Of a stretch of 64,000 bases of DNA, positions 43,328 through 53,337 are shown piece by piece. The stretch's first letter is position 1. Every line of letters begins with the position of its first letter. The stretch is taken from NCBI RefSeq assembly GCF_900116105.1, contig NZ_FPAC01000001.1, positions 2,235,135-2,299,134 on the forward strand, in the 5' to 3' direction. Below the pieces are notes generated by a model. The model made no database searches. It was given only the letters and a program-made list of their open reading frames with translations, and had not been told where the DNA came from. The DNA comes from Paenibacillus sp. 453mf (GTDB taxonomy: Bacteria > Bacillota > Bacilli > Paenibacillales > Paenibacillaceae). Made by a program: the position numbers and the translations under genes.

Positions 43328-45976
43328 TCAGGGTGAAGTTGTACCTGGAACTGTTGTAGTCGGAGGGCTTTCTTCACCTGGAGGTGAGATTTCACCAGTT
43401 GGAGGTGTGGTCTCCTCAGGCGGAGATTCTCCACCTTCGTTATTACCTTCCCCTCCGCTTGAAGGAGGTTCCGTACCATTACCACCATTGCCAGTGTCGT
43501 TACCTCCTTGACCCTCGCCATTTCCATTTCCATTGCCAGAGCCATTTTCACCATTACCTTCATTACCGGAGTCGTTACCTTCACCGGTACCAGATCCGTT
43601 CCCTTCTCCATTACCATTGCCGCTGTTGTCCGGATTCTCTTCGCCTTGACCCGGATCTGTACCAGGTTCCTCAGGAACTTCCGGCTGCTCAGGAGGCTCT
43701 GGGGCTTCCTCTTCCGGTTCGATGAACAGTGACACATGGTTGGACTCACTTGCGTCTTCCCCATTCTCCGGATTAATAACGGTAACATAATATTCATAGG
43801 TCAGACCCGGCAACGCACCCGTATCCGTTGCCGATGTGCCCGAGATCTGATCCTGGATTCGACTGAAGCTTCCTTCCGACGTCTCCTTACGATAGATTCG
43901 GTATTGCACGCCTTCGGTGGATGAACCACTCCAGCTAAGTGATACCGCCTGAGCCTCTTTATCATAAGAGACACTTAGGCCACTAACGGTCAGATCCGTT
44001 TCCGGTTCCTCTTCTTCTACTGGCGGTTCGGTCACTTCTGGAATTTCACTATCCGGCACAAAGAATTCCTTGCGCTCCACTCCTTCAAGCGCCTTTTCCA
44101 TAACCGTCTTAAAGAATGTGGCTGCAAGACGACTGCTGTTCTTCAGAAGATGCTGCTGATCCGGATTATCATATCCCATCCAGACTGCGGCGGTATATTC
44201 AGGTGTGTAGCCCACAAACCACACATCACGGTTTGCGCTGTTTCCTTCGTAACCACTCTGTGTCGTTCCTGTTTTACCTGCCACAGGACGATCCAGACTG
44301 GCACTTGTACCTGTACCGCTATTGACAACTTCCTTCATCATCTCTGTCATTTGATACGCAGTATGCTCGCTCATTACTTGCTCAGCATCTGACTCGTATT
44401 CATAAATGACCTTGCCATCGCTGTTCTCAATTCGCGTAATGGCGTGACCTTCCTGATATTGACCACGATTGGCAAAAGCACTGTATGCCGCAGCCATCTC
44501 AAGCGTATTGGTTCCTTTATCCAAGCCACCAAGCGCCATGGACAGATTTCGGTCACCATCCGTCATAGAAATACCCAGCTTCTCGGCAAATTCATATCCC
44601 GTATTTACACCGATTTCATTCAGAAGCCACACGGCAGGAATATTCTCAGACGTCGTAATGGCATCAGCCATCCCAATCGTATTCGAATAACCATGCAGAT
44701 TTCGAGGACAGTAATCACCAAAGCACTGCTGTGAATTGCTGAGCGGTGTATTCGCCGTAAATTCACCGGTTTCAAGAGCTGGTGCATAGGAAGCAATCGG
44801 CTTAAACGCGGAGCCCGGCTGACGATAACTGCTTGTCGCCCGGTTCCAGCCTTGACGCTGATAGTCACGGCCTCCCTGCATCGCAACGATACCGCCTGTT
44901 GCATGATCCATGATAACCATCGAACCCTGTACCTTCTGATCAGATGCGCTTTCTTCGAACAATTCGTCATTCTTAAAGGCTGCTTCTACAGCTTCTTGTG
45001 CTTCAGGAGCCATCGTTGTAAAGATCTTATAACCACCGATGTTCAGATCGTCCGTCGTTTTGCCTGTTACACGCTCCGCCTCTTTCAGCACGTAATCGAC
45101 ATAAGCAACGTATTTCTTCTCCTCTTCCGGGCGTTCATAAGCGTAATCCACGGCTTTCGCCTCATCCATCTCTTCCTTCGAAATGTATCCTTGATCATAC
45201 ATTAACTGAAGGACAACCCCTCTTCTTTCCTTGGAGTCGTTGGGATTACCAGCCGGATTGTAAGCAGATGGACCCTTAGGAATCGCGGCTAGCGTAGCAA
45301 CTTCCCATAATTCCAGCTCATTCAGATCACTCTTGCCGAAATAAAACTCCGAAGCGGTTTGAATACCATAGTTCTGGTACCCGAACCAAGTACGGTTTAA
45401 ATACATCGTCAAAATTTCATCTTTTGAATAGTTCCGTTCAATCGCGAGCGCGATAGACATCTCTGTCGCTTTGCGGAAGAACGTTTTGTCCCGTGTCAGG
45501 AAGACGTTCTTGGCAAGCTGCTGAGAGATGGTACTTCCGCCTTCAACCAGAGAACGGGCCATAATATCCGTTACTGCTGCCCGGCCGATCGCCCACAGGT
45601 CTACACCATTGTGTTCGTAGAACCTCTTATCCTCTGTCGCTATAAACGCATCCTTTAATATTTGAGGAATATCCTCTTCGTCGACAGGATCACGCTTCTC
45701 AATCGACAGCTCACTGATCTCCTCACCATTTCGGTCATATACCTTGGATGTTTCATTTACTGACATTTTGTCAAAGTTGGCCTGTAAGATCCGTTCACCG
45801 CTGACCATAATAAACAGATAGCCGGCAAGCGCAACAAAGATGGCAAAAGCCGCTGTAAAAAATAATGTCCAAGCTACACGTTTACCCGATATTTTTTTCT
45901 TTTTCTTAGGTCCTGGTTTCTTCTCTTTTTGATTATTCTTACGATTCCCAGACCTAGATAGTGTATCGTTTGACAT
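43328..45976 (-). CDS. ponA: Class A penicillin-binding protein 1A
   Basis: 882 residues. Cytoplasmic basic tail, one membrane helix (about 35-58), glycosyltransferase domain (EDKRFYEHNGVDLWAIGRA and SEFYFGKSDLNELELWE), then a transpeptidase with GSAFKP (Ser nucleophile), SEN and GKTGTT. A fibronectin type III domain (about 655-740) follows, and the last 130 residues are a Pro/Glu, Gly/Asn/Glu low-complexity tail. It polymerises and crosslinks peptidoglycan. The AGGAGG site is four bases before the ATG. The low-complexity tail is unusual for PBP1A. Confidence 0.92.
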   Translation of the reverse strand: MSNDTLSRSGNRKNNQKEKKPGPKKKKKISGKRVAWTLFFTAAFAIFVALAGYLFIMVSGERILQANFDKMSVNETSKVYDRNGEEISELSIEKRDPVDEEDIPQILKDAFIATEDKRFYEHNGVDLWAIGRAAVTDIMARSLVEGGSTISQQLAKNVFLTRDKTFFRKATEMSIALAIERNYSKDEILTMYLNRTWFGYQNYGIQTASEFYFGKSDLNELELWEVATLAAIPKGPSAYNPAGNPNDSKERRGVVLQLMYDQGYISKEEMDEAKAVDYAYERPEEEKKYVAYVDYVLKEAERVTGKTTDDLNIGGYKIFTTMAPEAQEAVEAAFKNDELFEESASDQKVQGSMVIMDHATGGIVAMQGGRDYQRQGWNRATSSYRQPGSAFKPIASYAPALETGEFTANTPLSNSQQCFGDYCPRNLHGYSNTIGMADAITTSENIPAVWLLNEIGVNTGYEFAEKLGISMTDGDRNLSMALGGLDKGTNTLEMAAAYSAFANRGQYQEGHAITRIENSDGKVIYEYESDAEQVMSEHTAYQMTEMMKEVVNSGTGTSASLDRPVAGKTGTTQSGYEGNSANRDVWFVGYTPEYTAAVWMGYDNPDQQHLLKNSSRLAATFFKTVMEKALEGVERKEFFVPDSEIPEVTEPPVEEEEPETDLTVSGLSVSYDKEAQAVSLSWSGSSTEGVQYRIYRKETSEGSFSRIQDQISGTSATDTGALPGLTYEYYVTVINPENGEDASESNHVSLFIEPEEEAPEPPEQPEVPEEPGTDPGQGEENPDNSGNGNGEGNGSGTGEGNDSGNEGNGENGSGNGNGNGEGQGGNDTGNGGNGTEPPSSGGEGNNEGGESPPEETTPPTGEISPPGEESPPTTTVPGTTSP

Positions 45977-46077
45977 GGTACCTCCTGACTCCCTTTTAGG
46001 TGTAGCATCTTTATGCTAGTCTTTAAGTCTTTTTTAGTAGATTTGAAACCAATTTGAAAACTTTTCTCCTGAGAAGT

Positions 46078-46101
46078 AAAAGAACAACCTTTACAGGTTG
46101 C
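46078..46101 (-). terminator. Intrinsic terminator after hfq
   Basis: Minus strand GCAACCT-GTAA-AGGTTGT then TCTTTT, about 60 bases past the hfq stop. Confidence 0.72.
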
Positions 46102-46160
46102 TCCGCCTCAATCCTATACGTATTTAACGAAATGGACTCTTTAAAAGTTTCATTGATAAT

Positions 46161-46400
46161 TTATTCTTCACCACTGCCATTTTGCATAAGAGAAATATTC
46201 CGTTGTGGTGTAAAGGTGGATATGGCATGTTTGTAAATCATTTGCTGGCGTCCGTCACTGTCGACAACAATGGTATAATTATCAAATGCCTTGACAGTCC
46301 CGCGAATTTGAAAACCGTTGACGAGAAAAATGGTGGCTGGAATATTTTCTTTGCGCATTTGATTCAAGAACGTATCTTGGATGTTGATGGACTTGGTCAT
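46161..46400 (-). CDS. hfq: RNA chaperone Hfq
   Basis: I chose the ATG at 46400 (79 residues), because GGGGGTA lies upstream and the protein then starts [20 protein letters not shown] like the family. The Sm1 region ([27 protein letters not shown]) and the Sm2 motif YKHAIST are complete. The C-terminal tail is short, as in other Firmicutes. It directly follows miaA, the arrangement found in many bacteria. Confidence 0.96.
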   Translation of the reverse strand: MTKSINIQDTFLNQMRKENIPATIFLVNGFQIRGTVKAFDNYTIVVDSDGRQQMIYKHAISTFTPQRNISLMQNGSGEE

Positions 46401-46420
46401 TAGCCGTACCCCCAATAAGT

Positions 46421-47407
46421 TCAATTAGATTGATTTGAAGAATAATCATGCTCCAAATTCAGCTTATCTGCTATTATATCACGTATAGTAGCGAAGTTCG
46501 TAGAAAAATTTGCTGTGTCCGTCATATCCACCCATTGAATATCCTTCATATGACGGAACCAGGACAGCTGTCGTTTGGCGAAGCGACGCGTATCCCTCTT
46601 TAGTTCACTTACTGCTGTATCCAGTGGTGCCTCTCCACGCAGGTATGCAGCAATCTCTTTATAACCGAGGCCTTGCATGGAAATAGAGCCGGGACCCACC
46701 CCTTGGCTAAGAAGTGAAGCAACCTCCTCTACCAGCCCTTCCCTCATCATTTCGTCAATTCGGTCTTCAATACGGTTATATAGCATTTCTCTATCCATTG
46801 TCAAACCGACGATACAGAGATCATAGGGAGACTGCTTATTCTGAGCAGCCAGCTGCTCTGATTGTTTGACTCCGGTCATGTAAAATATTTCAAGGGATCG
46901 CACCACTCTGCGTACGTCGTTTGGATGAAGTCTTGCTGCACTTTCAGCATCTACTTCAAGCAGCTTATTGTGCAGCGCCTCCGCTCCATTTGCTTCCGCA
47001 TAATCGAACTGGGCTTTTCTAAATTGTTCATCGGAGCCTGCTTCAGAAAATTGAAAATCATAGCATACCGATTCTACATAAAGACCGGTCCCTCCTACAA
47101 TAAATGGCAGCTTGCCTCGCCCATGGATCTCTCGAATCAGCCTGCGGCTCTCCTCTTGGAATTCCGCAACAGAATATGGGTAATCCGGCTCATGAATGTC
47201 GATAAGATGGTGAGGGATGCCTTCCATTTCCTCTGGCTTGATCTTTGCCGTCCCAATGTCCATCCGTCTGTAGACCTGCATGGAATCTCCCGAGATAATT
47301 TCGCATTGAAAGGTCTTCGCCAGTTCAATGCTCATTTTTGTCTTGCCTACGGCGGTAGGTCCCACCAGTACAAGCAGCTTAGACTTTTGAATTTCTGTCA
47401 AGTTCAA
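46421..47407 (-). CDS. miaA: tRNA dimethylallyltransferase MiaA
   Basis: 328 residues. P-loop [11 protein letters not shown] (about residue 16), the [17 protein letters not shown] motif and the anchor [11 protein letters not shown], then a helical tail for tRNA binding. It transfers dimethylallyl to A37 of tRNAs reading UNN codons. The start is TTG at 47407; a TTG at 47401 has better spacing to GGAG. It overlaps the 3' end of the upstream methyltransferase gene by 29 bases and leads into hfq. Confidence 0.95.
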   Translation of the reverse strand: MNLTEIQKSKLLVLVGPTAVGKTKMSIELAKTFQCEIISGDSMQVYRRMDIGTAKIKPEEMEGIPHHLIDIHEPDYPYSVAEFQEESRRLIREIHGRGKLPFIVGGTGLYVESVCYDFQFSEAGSDEQFRKAQFDYAEANGAEALHNKLLEVDAESAARLHPNDVRRVVRSLEIFYMTGVKQSEQLAAQNKQSPYDLCIVGLTMDREMLYNRIEDRIDEMMREGLVEEVASLLSQGVGPGSISMQGLGYKEIAAYLRGEAPLDTAVSELKRDTRRFAKRQLSWFRHMKDIQWVDMTDTANFSTNFATIRDIIADKLNLEHDYSSNQSN

Positions 47408-48170
47408 TCACTCCGTACACTGTTTTTGAATGGGCACGATTCACGGCACTAAAACCGAGTCTGGCAAATTCGCCACTGTCCCTTTTTTCTTTCAAGATGA
47501 CTGTCTTTCTAGCTACTCTCTTGGCCTCTGTGATGCTCTCCAGTGCCAAGGGCGCACTATTCGCGTATCTGCGCAAAGGACGAATCGCGTTCGAATCCAT
47601 AACAGGCTCACGGAACATCGGGTCAAAATATACGATATCGACACTATTGTCGTTCATGCTGCGAAGCAGCTCTAAATGGTTACTGTGCTTCACCTGAATT
47701 GATCTGAGTGCCTCATCCACACAGCTGTTCCCGCTCTGGTAATACCGCATACCTTCTAGCAATACGGTGTACAAAGCATGAGAGCTCTCGCAAGCAGTGA
47801 CATGTCCTTCTCCTCCTGCAGCTACTGCGAAGACCAGCGAATCCGTACCAAGACCTGCAGTGCAGTCCAGCACAGAGTCGCCCTTTTGGAAATTCGCAGC
47901 TTCCAGCATAGGATCGCTTTCTCCTTTTAATACGCGCTTAGCCCGAACGAACCCCATGCTTGGATGAAATTCAAGCACAGGCTCCCCTGGACTAATCAAA
48001 CGAACGCCATTTGTCACTACCACGATAATGTCTTCATCGCCATATTGTTCCGATAGCTTGGCCAGGGAAGCTTTATTTCTCTGGACATAGCTTGAATTGG
48101 TAAGCTCGGCGAGACGAACAGCACGCTCCGCAAGCGTCTTTGCATTCGTATCGCCAGTTGTAATTATCAT
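47379..48170 (-). CDS. RsmJ-like SAM-dependent methyltransferase (YpiP-like)
   Basis: 263 residues. Rossmann-type methyltransferase with SAM motif SVLDCTAGLGTDSLVFA (about residue 97), acidic strand VTACES, and the catalytic-type motif IVYFDPMFREP (about 182). These match the RsmJ/YpiP family that methylates 16S rRNA. The target in Firmicutes is not established. It lies between mutL and miaA, an insertion relative to the B. subtilis order. Confidence 0.82.
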   Translation of the reverse strand: MIITTGDTNAKTLAERAVRLAELTNSSYVQRNKASLAKLSEQYGDEDIIVVVTNGVRLISPGEPVLEFHPSMGFVRAKRVLKGESDPMLEAANFQKGDSVLDCTAGLGTDSLVFAVAAGGEGHVTACESSHALYTVLLEGMRYYQSGNSCVDEALRSIQVKHSNHLELLRSMNDNSVDIVYFDPMFREPVMDSNAIRPLRRYANSAPLALESITEAKRVARKTVILKEKRDSGEFARLGFSAVNRAHSKTVYGVIELDRNSKV

Positions 48171-48228
48171 TTAATTTCTCCTAATCATAAGCATCTGATT
48201 TCGTTCAACTACTTCATGTTGTTCCACA

Positions 48229-50385
48229 TTACATCACTCTTTTAAACATTTTTTCAAGATCATAGGTTGAGAAGGAGACGACAATAGGTCTTCCATGTGG
48301 ACAGGTGTAAGGCTGCTTACAGTTCGCAAGCCGCTGCAATAGCACGACCGCTTCCTGCTCTGTCAGTTTCTGATTGGCTTTGATTGATGCCTTGCATGAG
48401 CACATAATGGATGAGGCTTCTCGCAGCTTGGACAAGTCAATCCCCCGCTCTGAAAGCACCCATTCGGCCATTTCCAGAATAATTGACTCTTCATCGCCCT
48501 TAGGTAGCCAATAAGGATACGATGTAACACGGAAGGTTTGTCCACCGAAATGCTCCAGATAGACCCCCGCTTGTTCAAACCAATGAAGCTTGTTCTTCAG
48601 CTGCTCCGTCTCTGAAGGTGTAAACTCCAGAGTGATGGGGAGCAGCAGCTCCTGAGAAGCTTCAACCGGATTTCCGAATTGGTTGTAGTAAAATTCATAA
48701 TTAATTCTCTCGTGTGCAGCGTGTTGGTCAATCAGATACAGCCCGTTCTCATTTTGTGCGATCAAATAAGTCCCGTGATGCTGACCAATCAGCTCCAGTT
48801 CAGGGAACTGTGGCAGCTCCGCCTTTGTACCAGCAAGCTGTGCATAATGATCTCTGCTCATTCCTTGTGCATTCCTTGCCTTAAGCGCAGCGCTGTCCCG
48901 GTAATAATCCCCATTTGCAAGGTTCGATCTCGTTTCTCGAATAACCTGCTGCTTGTCCTTCTCACTAGGCACATACGTACGACTGTCCTGAGTACGATTA
49001 ACATTTCGCTGATCCGGTCCATAATTCTTGGAAGAATCGGACGCAGTGTAATTTTCATCCATATCTTCAATTGGAACAGTGGAAGAACTTCCTGCCGTAT
49101 TCCCTGTAACTGAAGTATTCCAATTCTCGGCACCGGATGGCCGGGGCTGCATCTTGGAGCTATTCATCCCATATTCTGGCCGGTCACCCCCCTGCTTGTC
49201 CCCTGAATAATGCACGTTCTTTACAGGGCTCGATAACGATGAAGTTTGCACCGTTCCTGCAGTTTCAGCGACTCCCGAATTCGCTGAACCGACCTGCTCC
49301 TCATGCGACTTCGATTTCGAAAAATGGAATTGCTCCTGAATAAACGATTTGCTCTCCGGCTTCCCAATGCTCTGTTTAATTACTTGGGGAATGAGCACTT
49401 CCTGCTTAAGTGCAGCGCGAGTGTGCTCCTCCACAAAAGTATACAGCTCAGGCTCCTTGCTGAATCGAACCTCCAATTTTGCCGGGTGGACGTTAACATC
49501 CACTAATGACGGATGCATGTCCAGCTGCAATACGGCAAGTGGAAACCGGTTGATAGGAAGCAGCGTATGGTAAGCCTTAAACAGCGCTTGGTTCAGCCCA
49601 TAATTTTTAATATAACGGCCATTAATGATGGTGGAAATACCATTGCGATTAGCTCTGGTAAGATCAGGCCTGCTTACATAACCGCTGATTCGGTAGTCCA
49701 GGCTTTCACCTCTGATGGGAAGCATTGATTTGGCAGCTGATGTTCCGTAAATCGCAGCAATGACCTGAAGCAAATCTCCATTGCCAAGGGTTTGCAAGAT
49801 CAGGTTGCCATTATGCCTTAACGTAAACGCGATATCTGCGTGGGATAACGCCATTCTGTACAGGACATCAGAAATATGCCCCAGCTCGGTCTGGATCGTC
49901 TTCATATATTTCAATCTGGCCGGGGTATTGTAGAACAACTCCTCAACCAAAAAATCAGTCCCACGAGAGGCAGTAATATCGTCATGCTTAATCAGCTTGC
50001 CGCCCTCAATGACAATCTCACGGCCACGTCCATCGGATTCGGTTGCACTGATCAACCTTACTTTGGATACGGCAGCAATACTCGGTAATGCCTCTCCCCG
50101 AAAACCAAGACTAGTGATTTCAAATAAATCTCGACCATTTGCAATTTTACTCGTAGCATGGCGGTAAAAGGCGGTTTCCATATCCTCTGCATCAATTCCG
50201 CCTCCATTATCGGTGATCCGGATGCTATGAAGTCCTCCTTCATGTATGGATACATCGATTCGAGTGCTTCCTGCATCAATGGAATTCTCCACAAGCTCCT
50301 TAACGACAGAAGCGGGTCTCTCCACCACTTCACCGGCAGCGATCTGATTGGCAATATGCTCGTCCAGCACATGAATTCTAGCCAC
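48229..50385 (-). CDS. mutL: DNA mismatch repair protein MutL
   Basis: 718 residues. GHKL ATPase N-terminus with VKELVENSIDAGST, DNGGGID, and ATSKI ... GFRGEAL motifs. A long, low-complexity linker (about 340-520) is followed by the C-terminal endonuclease domain with DQHAAHERINYE (about 568), the ACKASIKANQKL motif and CPHGRP. The endonuclease type is expected in Gram-positive bacteria that lack MutH. The GTG start has GGAGGGG about seven bases upstream. It follows mutS by 35 bases. Confidence 0.96.
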   Translation of the reverse strand: MARIHVLDEHIANQIAAGEVVERPASVVKELVENSIDAGSTRIDVSIHEGGLHSIRITDNGGGIDAEDMETAFYRHATSKIANGRDLFEITSLGFRGEALPSIAAVSKVRLISATESDGRGREIVIEGGKLIKHDDITASRGTDFLVEELFYNTPARLKYMKTIQTELGHISDVLYRMALSHADIAFTLRHNGNLILQTLGNGDLLQVIAAIYGTSAAKSMLPIRGESLDYRISGYVSRPDLTRANRNGISTIINGRYIKNYGLNQALFKAYHTLLPINRFPLAVLQLDMHPSLVDVNVHPAKLEVRFSKEPELYTFVEEHTRAALKQEVLIPQVIKQSIGKPESKSFIQEQFHFSKSKSHEEQVGSANSGVAETAGTVQTSSLSSPVKNVHYSGDKQGGDRPEYGMNSSKMQPRPSGAENWNTSVTGNTAGSSSTVPIEDMDENYTASDSSKNYGPDQRNVNRTQDSRTYVPSEKDKQQVIRETRSNLANGDYYRDSAALKARNAQGMSRDHYAQLAGTKAELPQFPELELIGQHHGTYLIAQNENGLYLIDQHAAHERINYEFYYNQFGNPVEASQELLLPITLEFTPSETEQLKNKLHWFEQAGVYLEHFGGQTFRVTSYPYWLPKGDEESIILEMAEWVLSERGIDLSKLREASSIMCSCKASIKANQKLTEQEAVVLLQRLANCKQPYTCPHGRPIVVSFSTYDLEKMFKRVM

Positions 50386-50420
50386 CTTTTACCCCTCCCT
50401 TTATATAGGTTCAGATCATA

Positions 50421-53171
50421 TTACATATCCGTTACTTTCATTTTCAGTTCATTGACAAGCTGCATCGCTTGAAGAGGCGTCATATTCATTAAATCCGCAC
50501 TCTTAAGCCGTTTAATCAGCTGTTTGACAACAGGGTCCAATTCACGACCTTCCTGAATCCCTTTCTTCTTCGGCTCAGGTACTTCATCACCAAATATTGA
50601 TAGCTGCACAACTTCATTAGAAGAAGCTGCTGTCCCATCCGCTTGTGCTTCTTCAAACGACATCTCAGCCAGCTTTTTATCCTTCGTGATCATTTCATCT
50701 GACGCAGCTGCTGCTTCCTTCTCGGCCTGATGATAATCTGCCTTGAACGGCTCCTTGTGTCCTTCAGCAACCATGTCAATCGAGTGCTCCTCAATGGTAT
50801 GGATCAGCCTGCTGGCACGGTCAATGATGGAGCTCGGCAGTCCAGCCAGTCTTGCGACATAAATACCATAGCTGCTGCTTGCCGCGCCAGGTATCAGTTT
50901 GCGCAGAAACTGCACTTCATCTTCCTTCTCCTGCACTGCCATCGAATAATTTCGAAGGGAAGGAAGACTATCCTCCAGATGGGCAAGCTCATGAAAATGA
51001 GTGGAGACCAGAGCTTTGCATCCGATATGATCGTGCACATATTCAATGACAGACTGAGCAATCGCCATGCCTTCACTCGTTGAGGTTCCGCGCCCCAGCT
51101 CGTCAATAATAATCAGGCTTCGCGGGGTTGCTTTTTCCGTCATGACCTGAATGTCAGCCATTTCTACCATAAATGTACTCTGACCGCCGATCAAATCATC
51201 ACCGGCACCAATTCTCGTAAATATTCGATCCATGATCGGAACCTCTGCCTCCACTGCTGGAACGAAGCAGCCAATTTGAGCCAGAATGGATATTAGCGCC
51301 ACTTGACGCATGTACGTGCTCTTACCCGCCATATTCGGCCCGGTAATCAAAAGAATTCTCGGATCCTCCTGTGTTAACACCGTATCATTTGCCATGAATG
51401 CACCATCACGCATGACTGATTCTACAACGGGGTGCCGCCCTTCAATAAGCCTCATGTCAAATCCATCTGTGATGCTTGGTTTGATAAAACCGCGTTCTGC
51501 ACTGACAGCTGCAAGCGAATGGTACACATCAATCTCTGCGACCTGCTCAGCCAATTTCTGCAATCTTTTAATTTCCTTGCCAAGCTGATCACGAATCTCG
51601 ATAAACAATGAATATTCAAGCCCCACCATTTTATCTTCGGCTTCCAGAATAAGAGACTCCTTCTCTTTCAGTTCAGGAGTAATATACCTCTCTGCATTAG
51701 CCAAAGTTTGTTTGCGCTCATATCTGCCCTCAGGAAGGGAGGAAATATTGGATTTGGTCACCTCAATATAGTAGCCAAACACTTTGTTATAACCGATCTT
51801 GAGAGAGCGGATCCCCGTAATTTCGCGTTCCTGTGCTTCCAGCTCCGCGATCCAGCGTTTTCCATTCACACTTGCATAACGAAGCTCATCCAAGTGCTCA
51901 TGATATCCTTCACGTATCATTCCACCTTCCCTGACGGATACAGGCGGTTCGTCCACGATGGCATGCTGAATCATATCGCGCAAATCACGACAATCATCCA
52001 TCGATTCTGCAATATGGCGCAAGGTACTTGATGGAGAATCTGCACACAGCTTGGCAAGCGCAGGGATCATACCAAGGGACACCTTGAGCGCATTTAAATC
52101 TCGTCCATTGGCATTGCCGAATGCAATCCGACCAACGAGTCGTTCCAGATCATAAATTTCTTTCAGCTGCTCACGAATGTCGCTTCGCAGAATAAACTGA
52201 TTGTACAGCTTGTCTACCGCTTCAAGACGTTCTTCAATTTTCTGTCGTTGGAGCAGAGGCTTATCAATCCAGCGTTTAAGCATTCTCGCACCCATGGAGG
52301 TCTCTGTCTTATCTATGAGAGATAGAAGAGAGCCCCTCTTGGAGCGGTCACGTACAGTTTCCACAAGCTCCAGATTTCTTCTGGTGAAAGGATCCAGAAT
52401 CATATAATGATCCGGCTCATACGTCTGGATTTGAGTCAATTGCCCCAAAGAACGCTTCTGGGTCTCATGCAGATAGGCAAACAGCGTCGCGAGGCAATGT
52501 CTGCGCTCTTCCCCTAGACGCGCCCATGCAGCTTCACCAAATTGGGTTATAACAAGCTCAGCTTTGCTCTTATCAAAAGCCGTATAGGTTATCTTTCGGT
52601 TGCCTGCCAGCATTTCGGCCTGCACCGTTTGAAGGAGATCAGCATCTCCGAGCAGCTCGGAAGGCTCATAGATCCCGATTTCATCCTTCAGCCACTTTTC
52701 TGAATATGGAGCAGAGGTAATATACAGCTCTCCTGTGGATAAATCACAGGCAGCAATAGCCAAAATACCGCTTGTTTGCGTCAAGCAGATCATATAATTG
52801 TTCGTCTTCTCGCCAATCGTCTTGCCTTCCATCACGGTGCCAGGCGTAATCACCCTCACGATCTCTCGGCGTACCATTCCTTTGGTTGCGGATGGATCCT
52901 CCATTTGTTCACATACCGCAACCTTATACCCTTTCTCAATCAATCGCTGGATGTAGTTATCGGCGGAATGATAAGGCACACCGCACATCGGAATACGTTC
53001 TCCGCCACCGCCTTCACGGCCGGTTAACGTAATTTCCAGTTCCTTTGCAGCAAGGGTTGCATCCTCAAAAAACATTTCATAAAAATCACCAAGTCTAAAA
53101 AAAAGAAACGCATCCTGCGCCTGTTCTTTTACCTTCAAATATTGTTCAATCATTGGCGTGTATTGAGCCAT
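50421..53171 (-). CDS. mutS: DNA mismatch repair protein MutS
   Basis: 916 residues. Mismatch-recognition GDFYEMFFEDA motif near residue 28, connector and lever domains, and an ATPase with Walker A ITGPNMAGKSTY (about 618) and Walker B DELGRGTSTSEG. A variable segment of about 100 residues follows the ATPase, then a C-terminal tetramerisation-type tail. It binds mismatches and recruits MutL, encoded next. Confidence 0.97.
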   Translation of the reverse strand: MAQYTPMIEQYLKVKEQAQDAFLFFRLGDFYEMFFEDATLAAKELEITLTGREGGGGERIPMCGVPYHSADNYIQRLIEKGYKVAVCEQMEDPSATKGMVRREIVRVITPGTVMEGKTIGEKTNNYMICLTQTSGILAIAACDLSTGELYITSAPYSEKWLKDEIGIYEPSELLGDADLLQTVQAEMLAGNRKITYTAFDKSKAELVITQFGEAAWARLGEERRHCLATLFAYLHETQKRSLGQLTQIQTYEPDHYMILDPFTRRNLELVETVRDRSKRGSLLSLIDKTETSMGARMLKRWIDKPLLQRQKIEERLEAVDKLYNQFILRSDIREQLKEIYDLERLVGRIAFGNANGRDLNALKVSLGMIPALAKLCADSPSSTLRHIAESMDDCRDLRDMIQHAIVDEPPVSVREGGMIREGYHEHLDELRYASVNGKRWIAELEAQEREITGIRSLKIGYNKVFGYYIEVTKSNISSLPEGRYERKQTLANAERYITPELKEKESLILEAEDKMVGLEYSLFIEIRDQLGKEIKRLQKLAEQVAEIDVYHSLAAVSAERGFIKPSITDGFDMRLIEGRHPVVESVMRDGAFMANDTVLTQEDPRILLITGPNMAGKSTYMRQVALISILAQIGCFVPAVEAEVPIMDRIFTRIGAGDDLIGGQSTFMVEMADIQVMTEKATPRSLIIIDELGRGTSTSEGMAIAQSVIEYVHDHIGCKALVSTHFHELAHLEDSLPSLRNYSMAVQEKEDEVQFLRKLIPGAASSSYGIYVARLAGLPSSIIDRASRLIHTIEEHSIDMVAEGHKEPFKADYHQAEKEAAAASDEMITKDKKLAEMSFEEAQADGTAASSNEVVQLSIFGDEVPEPKKKGIQEGRELDPVVKQLIKRLKSADLMNMTPLQAMQLVNELKMKVTDM

Positions 53172-53287
53172 GAATTATACCACTCCTGCCACACATTTTA
53201 CTTCGAGTAAAACATATATTAAGTTTAACCGAATCCATGTCTTAACTCATTATTGCAAATGTAATGGATTCATCCGCTTATTATATC

Positions 53288-53337
53288 AAAAAGAGACCTC
53301 ATATTCATGGCTTTTGCTGAATATTCCATAGAGGTCT
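53288..53337 (-). terminator. Intrinsic terminator overlapping the 3' end of the amidoligase gene
   Basis: Minus strand AGACCTC-tatgga-ATATTCA ... TGAATAT-ga-GGTCT followed by CTTTTTG. Part of the stem lies within the last codons of the gene ending at 53305. Confidence 0.75.

Noticed and set aside
43318..43797. 159-codon minus-strand frame at the end of the PBP1A gene
   Set aside because: It is the frameshifted reading of the Gly/Asn/Glu-rich tail and gives a repetitive Met/Val/Lys sequence without homology.
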